Assembly (NCBI GenBank): GCA_023250775.1 | Contig: JAHFAA010000086.1 | Span: 1 to 11,414, forward strand | Origin: Bdellovibrionales bacterium | GTDB taxonomy: Bacteria > Bdellovibrionota > Bacteriovoracia > Bacteriovoracales > Bacteriovoracaceae | Direction: 5' to 3' | DNA: 11,414 nucleotides | Shown: piece by piece, positions 6,105-11,414 of the stretch | Layout: each line of letters begins with the position of its first letter | Numbering within the stretch: the stretch's first letter is position 1 | Made by a program: the position numbers and the translations under genes | The notes under the pieces: model-generated | The model's input: only the letters and a program-made list of their open reading frames with translations | Told to the model about the DNA's origin: nothing | Databases searched by the model: none

Positions 6105-6710
6105 TTACTTTTTATTAAGCAGATCAAAGTACAGCTGGCAGGCCTCCGCAAAGTTGCTTCCAAAAGAGATTAATCCATCGGGGTGGCCGGCCATGGCGAA
6201 GAGTTTCGTCCGTCGCAGCTCAGTTTCGTCAAAGAGCCTCTTCACTTCCATTGCCATCTCCACTGTCCCGTAAGAAATGTGCGCCTGGGTAGTGGGGATC
6301 TTGTGTAAGAGAGAGGTCCACAGTCCTCTGTGGTGAGCATGCACAACGACTTTTATTTTGGGATCAAACTCATACAACATGGCATGGGTAAGAGATTCAC
6401 TGGAGGCCACAATTGGGCCCACGCAGGTGACGCTATTATTCTTAAGAGAGAAGTCAATTACGCGGGTGTAGTGCTGGGTTCCTGTCCAATCAGCGTTGCC
6501 GGTGCCCGAGCCAGAAATAATAAACTCCAGTCCTTCACCTATGCGCATACTAATATTGCCGTACCCAATATCGCCTTCATAGGCCCCAATCAGCTTTAGC
6601 TCATAAAGCTTCTTGCGCCAGAGATTCATCTCGCTGGCTTCGGCAAAATCTGAAAGATAAGATTTTATCCAGTGGGGTTTGAATTTTATGACACCTTCGT
6701 CAAATGACAT
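6105..6710 (-). CDS. Class II aldolase/adducin-family protein with intact metal site
   Basis: A 201-residue zinc-dependent aldolase or epimerase-fold protein. Motifs: GYGNISMRI (49-57, phosphate-binding Gly-Asn), FIISGSGTGN (63-72), Glu105 in SSESLTHAM, zinc ligands His124 and His126 in VVVHAHHRGLW, and the third ligand His176 in AMAGHPDGLISFG. Unlike the microcompartment aldolase at 1394-2158, all expected metal ligands are present and there is no C-terminal tail. Relatives include fuculose-phosphate aldolase, ribulose-phosphate epimerase and methylthioribulose-phosphate dehydratase; the sequence does not let me choose among them. Its ATG lies 3 nt after the stop of the ChaN-like gene, with GGAAG inside that gene's end as a probable ribosome-binding site, so the two are co-transcribed. 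Confidence 0.85.
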   Translation of the reverse strand: MSFDEGVIKFKPHWIKSYLSDFAEASEMNLWRKKLYELKLIGAYEGDIGYGNISMRIGEGLEFIISGSGTGNADWTGTQHYTRVIDFSLKNNSVTCVGPIVASSESLTHAMLYEFDPKIKVVVHAHHRGLWTSLLHKIPTTQAHISYGTVEMAMEVKRLFDETELRRTKLFAMAGHPDGLISFGSNFAEACQLYFDLLNKK

Positions 6711-6713
6711 AAT

Positions 6714-7601
6714 CTATTCTTCCGCTGTCCAAACGTAGTCGGCGCGTGTTCCATATTTGGGATGGGGCAGGACTTCTTGCAAACGTTCGCTGGGCGACAG
6801 ATCTTTGAGATTAACTTGAGAAATAGTCACAAGTTTTTTAACCCCTCGTGCCCGCAAACGGTCGGGGAGACCACCGCCATATTGGGCATGAAAATCGCCC
6901 ACGATGATGACCAAGATGGTGTCGGGATTTTTTTCCATATAATTGGAGGCGACATTGGCCATAGTCTCATCCCAAACACTTTGCGCTTCAAAGTAGCGGG
7001 CCACGACCTGAGGTGGAAGCTCATGCCCTCCGCCGGTCATGGTTTCCTTAAAACGTTCGAAATAAAGCGCATTGCCTAGGTGAAAGTCGGGGGGAATGAG
7101 GGCCCTTTCTTCTTCTGTAAGAGACTCCATCCCAGTTTTGGAAATTTTGCTGGTAAGAGTTCTGGGCGCATTCAAACCCAATGTCTCTCCTCGATGATCC
7201 TTGGGAAATAAAACTAAAGGACGATAGGTTGGGAAGTCACCACTCCAATTTACATTTTTTAAAAATTGCTCTTCCGCCAGTCCCTCAAACAAATATTGAT
7301 CAATATAAGTCTGACCAACAAAGGAAAGAAATTCCATGCCCACACTAATTCGGTCGATCCCGTTTTGGGCCATGGCCTCTAAAAAAGATTTTTGATGTTG
7401 ATGATGAGAATTAAGATTATGAATTTCACTCAGGATGACAACCGTTCCGGCCTCAAGACCGCTGATAACTTGCTCGGGAGTGACCGCCTCAAGTCGCGTT
7501 CCCAGATACAATGTTTCCGGCAAAACGTTGCTTTGTGCTGAGGCCAAGGTGGGGAGATTAAATAGTATGACCATTAGAAGTGCCCAGGCTAAAGAGCGCA
7601 T
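6714..7601 (-). CDS. ChaN-like secreted protein, putative haem-binding (DUF399)
   Basis: Resembles the ChaN/DUF399 family, one member of which binds haem as an iron-regulated lipoprotein. Residues 1-22 form a signal peptide (likely cleavage ASA|QS). There is no lipobox cysteine and no cysteine near the cleavage site, so this copy should be soluble periplasmic or secreted rather than a lipoprotein. Family motifs: LSEIHNLNSHHQHQ (57-70), GMEF (88-91), YRPLV (126-130), GLNAPRTL (142-149), and VGDFHAQYGGGLPDRLR (234-250). GAGGAC upstream of the ATG at 7601 is a good ribosome-binding site. It is the first gene of a minus-strand unit with a class II aldolase and possibly an eleven-haem cytochrome. 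The haem link is suggestive given the neighbouring cytochromes, but haem-binding residues cannot be confirmed by eye. Confidence 0.82.
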   Translation of the reverse strand: MRSLAWALLMVILFNLPTLASAQSNVLPETLYLGTRLEAVTPEQVISGLEAGTVVILSEIHNLNSHHQHQKSFLEAMAQNGIDRISVGMEFLSFVGQTYIDQYLFEGLAEEQFLKNVNWSGDFPTYRPLVLFPKDHRGETLGLNAPRTLTSKISKTGMESLTEEERALIPPDFHLGNALYFERFKETMTGGGHELPPQVVARYFEAQSVWDETMANVASNYMEKNPDTILVIIVGDFHAQYGGGLPDRLRARGVKKLVTISQVNLKDLSPSERLQEVLPHPKYGTRADYVWTAEE

Positions 7602-7739
7602 GATGTCCTCACTTTTTTTTAATGTTCCTTTCTAGCAAGCTATGCCTGAAAAGTAAAAAAACGTTACGCGTTGCGCTTTGGTTTTACAATCGAGAACGGT
7701 AGAATCCAAAAAAAATTTTTCGTTATTTTGAGAGGATGT
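7602..7739. promoter_or_regulatory. Divergent promoter region between the chaN-like gene and fabI
   Basis: This 138-nt AT-rich gap separates two outward-reading genes and so must hold both promoters unless a longer transcript enters. For fabI, TTGGTT (7678-7683) lies 16 nt before TAGAAT (7700-7705, five of six -10 bases). For the minus-strand unit, TTTACT (complement of 7652-7657) lies 17 nt before TAGAAA (complement of 7629-7634). Both are weak by consensus. No operator palindrome or Fur-like box was recognised. Confidence 0.4.
7731..7735 (+). promoter_or_regulatory. Ribosome-binding site that fixes the fabI start at 7740
   Basis: AGAGG ends 4 nt before the ATG at 7740. A longer in-frame reading from TTG 7671 would add 23 residues not found in FabI proteins. 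Confidence 0.75.
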
Positions 7740-8510
7740 ATGGAACAACTTTTGGCCGGTAAGCGTGCATTAATACTAGGGGTCGCCAATGAGCGCTCTA
7801 TTGCTTGGGGAATTACCAAGGCCTTTAAGGCCCATGGCGCGAGTGTCGCCTTGACCTACTTGAATGACCAATTAAAAAAACGTGTGGAACCTTTGGCAAA
7901 AGAGGTTGGCGCCGATTTTACCCATGAAACCGATGTAACCATCGACGAGCACTATGGCAAATTGGCCGATCGGGTAAAAAGCGAATGGGGGAACTTTGAT
8001 ATTTTGGTGCACTCGCTGGCCTTCGCCAATAAAACCGATCTTCAAGGACGTTTTGTCGACACCACCCGCGAAGGTTTCAAATTGGCCTGTGATGTCTCGG
8101 CCTTTTCTTTGATCGGTCTGTCACACGCTTTGAAGGGGATGATGGCGCCGGGTAGTTCCATCATGGCGATGACCTATCACGGTTCAACAAAAGTTTTGGA
8201 AGGATACAATATCATGGGCGTGGCCAAGGCCGCCTTAGAGGCCTCCTCACGCTATTTGGCCAGTGATTTAGGGCCGGATAATATTCGCGTCAACTGCATT
8301 TCCGCCGGGCCAATTCGAACCCTCGCTTCATCGGCAGTCAAAGCGGCAAAATCCACCTCTGAGCTGATTGAGCAAAAAGCGCCTCTCAGACGAAATGTGA
8401 CGACGGATGATGTGGCGGGTACTGCTGTTTACTTGGCCTCATCTCTTTCTCAAGCCGTTTCCGGGCAAGTGATCTATGTCGATAGTGGAATTTCCATTAT
8501 GGCGATGTAG
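7740..8510 (+). CDS. fabI: Enoyl-[acyl-carrier-protein] reductase (NADH-dependent type)
   Basis: Catalyses the last step of each fatty-acid elongation cycle, reducing trans-2-enoyl-ACP with NAD(P)H. From ATG 7740 the 256 residues keep E. coli-like numbering: nucleotide-binding GVANERSIAWG (14-24), active-site Tyr146 (MTYHG) and Tyr156, with Lys163 in YNIMGVAKAALE, then the substrate loop SAGPIRTLA (188-196) and VDSGISIMAM at the C-terminus. Around the inhibitor-binding region it reads HSLAFA, closer to the Gram-positive HSIAFA form than to E. coli HSIGFA. The deaminase gene begins 8 nt after its stop, so the two are co-transcribed although their pathways are unrelated. Any other enoyl reductase (FabK, FabV) in the genome cannot be seen. 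Confidence 0.97.
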   Translation: MEQLLAGKRALILGVANERSIAWGITKAFKAHGASVALTYLNDQLKKRVEPLAKEVGADFTHETDVTIDEHYGKLADRVKSEWGNFDILVHSLAFANKTDLQGRFVDTTREGFKLACDVSAFSLIGLSHALKGMMAPGSSIMAMTYHGSTKVLEGYNIMGVAKAALEASSRYLASDLGPDNIRVNCISAGPIRTLASSAVKAAKSTSELIEQKAPLRRNVTTDDVAGTAVYLASSLSQAVSGQVIYVDSGISIMAM

Positions 8511-8518
8511 GAGAGCAT

Positions 8519-9550
8519 GTGAAAAGCTTCCCCAAAATTGAATTGCACCGACATTTGGATGGTTCGCTCCGCTTCGAAACCATTCTTGAGTACGGCAAAA
8601 AATTAGGCATTTTCGATCATCTCAAAACAAACGGCATGAGTGCCGATGATTTTAAAAAAGTCATCTGGAACAAAGTAAAAATTTTGAATCCCATGGGCAG
8701 TTTGGCGGCCGTGCTTGATAGCTTTTGGTTGACCCAGAAAGTGATGGCCGATGAGGCCATTATTGAGCAGGTGGCCTTTGAAAATGTGGAAGACTGTTAC
8801 CTTGAAGGAATTGTTCTGGCCGAGCTGAGATTTGCACCAGTTTTTATTGCTCAGGGAAAAAAACTTTCCCATGCCTCGATTATTCAGTCTGTATGTCGGG
8901 GAGTGGAACGCGCTCTTAAAAAATTTCCCATTCAAATTGGGCTTATCTATATTATCCCACGTGGATTAGATCACGAGCAAAATGTGGCGAGCAACAAAAC
9001 GCTCCTGCAATTGCTTAAGACCGATTCTCTGGCAAGTAAACTCATTGTGGGAGCAGACTTAGCGGATGTTGAAAGAATGGATGATATGCCTCGCTTTGTT
9101 CCCATGATTGATGAGCTCCGAGCAAGCGGACTTAAAATCACCGTGCATAGTGGGGAAGACACCAATGCCTCTTTTTTAACACGTTCGTTTGAATGTTATC
9201 GGCCTCTACGCATCGGGCATGGGATCAAAGTTGTCGATGACAAGAACGTTTTGTCACAAGCGAAAGATTTGGGGATTCATTTTGAAGTATCTCCCACCTC
9301 CAATTATCTCACTCGTTGCGTCCCTTCATTGGAGGAGCATCCAATCCGGAAGATGATGGAGCAGGGATTATCGATCTCGATCAATTCTGATGATCCCCAT
9401 ATTATGAATATTGATTTGAGGCATGAATATAAGATGCTCGAGCAGGTCCATAAGTTTACGCTTGAAGAATTTAGGGACATCAATAAAAATGCCCTGAAGG
9501 CGTCATTTATGCCCGAACAGATCAAGAAAGATTTGGCCCGTTTATTTTAA
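8519..9550 (+). CDS. Adenosine deaminase-family purine deaminase
   Basis: An amidohydrolase-superfamily zinc deaminase of the ADA family, which converts adenosine or deoxyadenosine to inosine or deoxyinosine. All catalytic residues are present in 343 aa: zinc ligands His10 and His12 (ELHRHLDGSL), His210 with Glu213 (TVHSGED), His234 (RIGHG), and Asp291/Asp292 (SINSDDP). The purine-contacting segment that is DLAGDE in classical ADA reads DLADVE (180-185), replacing the glycine that contacts the purine ring, so substrate preference could differ (adenine or aminodeoxyfutalosine deaminases are relatives). The start is GTG at 8519 with AGGAG (8509-8513) overlapping the fabI stop; the ATG at 8517 is out of frame and meets TGA at once. 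Its stop overlaps that of the convergent hemN gene. Fold and chemistry are secure; exact substrate is not. Confidence 0.88.
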   Translation: MKSFPKIELHRHLDGSLRFETILEYGKKLGIFDHLKTNGMSADDFKKVIWNKVKILNPMGSLAAVLDSFWLTQKVMADEAIIEQVAFENVEDCYLEGIVLAELRFAPVFIAQGKKLSHASIIQSVCRGVERALKKFPIQIGLIYIIPRGLDHEQNVASNKTLLQLLKTDSLASKLIVGADLADVERMDDMPRFVPMIDELRASGLKITVHSGEDTNASFLTRSFECYRPLRIGHGIKVVDDKNVLSQAKDLGIHFEVSPTSNYLTRCVPSLEEHPIRKMMEQGLSISINSDDPHIMNIDLRHEYKMLEQVHKFTLEEFRDINKNALKASFMPEQIKKDLARLF

Positions 9551-10917
9551 TTTTGGCGACCGAGAAAATACGGATCAAATGCCTGACAGATAGATTTCAA
9601 GAAATAAATTCCAAGTTCCGAAACTTGAATGTTGTTGTCATCGGCCGTGAGGATTTTATTTTCAAGAAGTTGCGCCAAAAGTTCATGATGCACAAATCTT
9701 TCTGCTGGCGTGTATTTGGCACTGGCCTCCTCAATGAGGGGCTGCGGAATAATTTTTTGACAGACGATTCGTTCAAAAAGATTTCCAAAGAAACAGTCAA
9801 TATCACTTCTCAAATGTGCCCGTTCTGGATAACCAACATTACCGCCAATCTGTCGTTTGTATTGTTCTAAAATGCGCTGATTTTGCCAGTAGAGGTTCGG
9901 GAAAGTGGAAATAGCGCCAACCCCAAGACCGAGGAGATTAGGGGTCAAAACGGGGGAGAATCCCGAAACATTGCGTGAGCCTCGATTTTCTAAGAGAACT
10001 TTAGCGTCGGGATGTTGCTCCCGGAAATAATGACCGAAACCCAGAGCTTGAAAATTATTTTCTTTTAAGGCCGCATCGCCTCTCAGAAATAATTGGATCA
10101 TCGTTTCAGGAGAGTTGGCGCTAATTTGGCCAAAGGCGACCTGATGTTGTTTCTGCCAAAATGCCTGTGCCAAAGGATAAAAAGACATGGCGTGAAAGGG
10201 CAGTGCCGATAACTGATTTATGCCTGAAACCAGCTGGTCCTGGGTCTGCAGTGGGAGGCCATAAATTAAATCGCCGGAGAGGAAATGGTTTTCAATTTTT
10301 GTGATGTCGTGAATGGCCTTTTCTAAAACCAAAAGATTTTGAGGTCGATTCACATTGGTCATGGTTTGGTTATCGAGATCTTGAATGCCCACAAAGAATC
10401 TTTTGATGTTATGTTTCGCTAAGGCATGCAAAAACTCTGATGCCGGTCGACGCGGATCGAGTTCCACGGAGCCATAAAAGTCAGGCGTCGGCATGGCCCT
10501 GGAAAAAATTCCGGACAGTAAGTAGTCAACATTTTCGGCCGATAAAAAGTTTGGTGTTCCGCCACCGAGGTAAAGAGAATTGAGAGTCAACGGTCCTAAG
10601 CGTTCAAGGTCATAGTCCAGTTCTCGAAGAAGAAGATCAATATAGGGCCGTTCAACTTGGTGATCCTTGGTAACGGCAATGTTGCAGCCACAAAAAGTAC
10701 AAAGTTGCTCACAGAAAGGAATATGAATATAGAGATCGATCTTAAGAGGTGATGAGGGAGTTCTGACGATGTTGGCCTGAACTTTCGAATTCCAGGACGC
10801 TTTGGCTTCGGGACTTTCAAAGTTCTCGGCCCAATCATGCTGGGAAGGAAAATAAGAATATCGCCCCCCGGGGCCATGAAAATCCAGCAAGAGTTTTTTT
10901 AATTTCCGCTCATCCAT
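9547..10917 (-). CDS. hemN: Oxygen-independent coproporphyrinogen III dehydrogenase (radical SAM, HemN)
   Basis: Converts coproporphyrinogen III to protoporphyrinogen IX without oxygen, using two S-adenosylmethionines. Numbering from an upstream TTG at 10926 (the ATG at 10917 is residue 4): GRYSYFPS (21-28), the radical SAM signature HIPFCEQLCTFCGC with Cys72, Cys76, Cys79 and Cys81 in the HemN-specific CX3CX2CXC spacing, GGGTP (121-125), GIQDLD (180-185), GDLIYGLP (218-225), and the C-terminal ending LGIYFLKSICQAFDPYF (438-454). Length matches E. coli HemN (457 aa). One conserved element, DHF in E. coli, reads GHY (298-300). hemE ends immediately upstream on the same strand, which supports HemN over HemW. 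The TTG abuts the hemE stop and the ATG lies 9 nt further on; neither has a clear ribosome-binding site, so translation is probably coupled to hemE. Confidence 0.93.
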   Translation of the reverse strand: MDERKLKKLLLDFHGPGGRYSYFPSQHDWAENFESPEAKASWNSKVQANIVRTPSSPLKIDLYIHIPFCEQLCTFCGCNIAVTKDHQVERPYIDLLLRELDYDLERLGPLTLNSLYLGGGTPNFLSAENVDYLLSGIFSRAMPTPDFYGSVELDPRRPASEFLHALAKHNIKRFFVGIQDLDNQTMTNVNRPQNLLVLEKAIHDITKIENHFLSGDLIYGLPLQTQDQLVSGINQLSALPFHAMSFYPLAQAFWQKQHQVAFGQISANSPETMIQLFLRGDAALKENNFQALGFGHYFREQHPDAKVLLENRGSRNVSGFSPVLTPNLLGLGVGAISTFPNLYWQNQRILEQYKRQIGGNVGYPERAHLRSDIDCFFGNLFERIVCQKIIPQPLIEEASAKYTPAERFVHHELLAQLLENKILTADDNNIQVSELGIYFLKSICQAFDPYFLGRQN

Positions 10918-10926
10918 AATGATCAA

Positions 10927-11414
10927 TTACCGATAGAGAAAATTATCATGAATAAAACGTACAGCATTTTTTACATTTTCTTCGGGAGTGTTTTGCATAA
11001 CTCCATGGCCGAGTCCCATAATCCATTTATCGGGGCCATATTTGCTGTCACTGGCGTGTTTGAAAATCGTTTCCAGTTTTTGCTGCAGCAACGGCCAGGG
11101 CAAGAAGAGATGGGCCGGATCAAGATTGCCTTGGATCGTGTAGTCTTTTCCAAGTGTCGACAAGGCCTCTTTTAAATCCACTCGCCAATCGACGCCGAGG
11201 ACATCAATGGCAGGACACTCAAGTCGCTGAAGATAATTGAGATGAGTTAACTTTGAGTAATAAATAATACTGGTAGACGGAAATTTTTTCTTAAGCGCCT
11301 GAATTACTCTCTTTATAGAAGGGATAACAAATTGGGTATAATCGTCGAGGCTAAGTTCACCGGCCGCAGTATCAAATAAGCAAAGCCCATCCGATCCTGA
11401 GGCCGCCTGGATAG
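10927..11414 (-). CDS. hemE: Uroporphyrinogen decarboxylase, C-terminal part (5' end beyond window)
   Basis: Decarboxylates the four acetate side chains of uroporphyrinogen III to give coproporphyrinogen III, the substrate of the next gene's enzyme. Translating the minus strand from the right edge gives an unbroken frame of about 160 codons: SDGLCLFDTAAGELSLDDY, a strand ending IIYYSK, IDVLGVDWRVDLKEAL, IQGNLDPAHLF, and GLGHGVMQNTPEENV, ending FLYR. These match the C-terminal half of HemE, including the GVDWR and QGNLDP motifs and the late GHG. A GTG inside VDLKEAL (11181) is only an internal valine. The stop TAA is directly followed by the hemN start region, so hemE and hemN form one operon and catalyse consecutive steps. 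Confidence 0.93.
   Translation of the reverse strand, partial: IQAASGSDGLCLFDTAAGELSLDDYTQFVIPSIKRVIQALKKKFPSTSIIYYSKLTHLNYLQRLECPAIDVLGVDWRVDLKEALSTLGKDYTIQGNLDPAHLFLPWPLLQQKLETIFKHASDSKYGPDKWIMGLGHGVMQNTPEENVKNAVRFIHDNFLYR

Noticed and set aside
7671..7739. A longer FabI starting at TTG 7671.
   Set aside because: The added residues have no FabI counterpart, and a good ribosome-binding site precedes ATG 7740, which restores E. coli numbering of the catalytic residues.
10927..11181. A separate 84-residue minus-strand gene starting at GTG 11181.
   Set aside because: The frame continues unbroken to the right edge with HemE motifs; the GTG is the valine in VDLKEAL.

Overview
The window is a gene-dense stretch of bacterial chromosome at moderate GC, with no tRNA, rRNA, CRISPR array, insertion sequence or phage gene visible. 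Gene types and style (multihaem c-type cytochromes, a HemN/HemE pair, single-copy housekeeping genes, several TTG/GTG starts) fit a Gram-negative of the former Deltaproteobacteria or Bdellovibrionota. This is an inference from gene content and no marker here settles it.

Positions 1-2913 (+ strand) are the 3' end of a bacterial microcompartment (BMC) operon: deoxyribose-5-phosphate aldolase (DeoC), a tandem-domain BMC-T shell protein, a class II aldolase and triosephosphate isomerase. Gaps are 15 and 14 nt, then a 4-nt stop/start overlap. DeoC would split deoxyribose-5-phosphate into acetaldehyde and glyceraldehyde-3-phosphate. The shell would retain the aldehyde, and TPI would pass the triose to central metabolism. 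The set resembles the loci that BMC surveys call sugar-phosphate-utilising (SPU). The class II aldolase carries a C-terminal linker plus amphipathic helix that looks like an encapsulation peptide, and it lacks one of the usual zinc histidines. DeoC reads open past the left edge, so it probably has an N-terminal extension.

Positions 2914-5989 hold two paralogous secreted multihaem cytochromes, one on each strand and pointing at each other. Each has ten CXXCH motifs plus a final CX3CH. A GNAT acetyltransferase gene lies between them, just behind the first cytochrome. A perfect 7-bp hairpin inside the 3' end of the GNAT gene appears to be the transcription terminator for the minus-strand cytochrome.

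Positions 6105-7601 (- strand) encode a ChaN-like secreted putative haem-binding protein and a second class II aldolase with intact metal ligands. Both read toward the second cytochrome. Positions 7602-7739 are a divergent intergenic region. From it run fabI (enoyl-ACP reductase) and an adenosine deaminase-family gene on the + strand.

Positions 9547-11414 (- strand) hold the end of hemE (uroporphyrinogen decarboxylase, cut by the right edge) followed immediately by a HemN-type coproporphyrinogen III dehydrogenase, two consecutive steps of protohaem synthesis. hemN converges on the adenosine deaminase gene, and their stop codons overlap. Haem recurs in the second half of the window (synthesis, a putative haem-binding protein, two eleven-haem cytochromes), but nothing shows that these genes are co-regulated.
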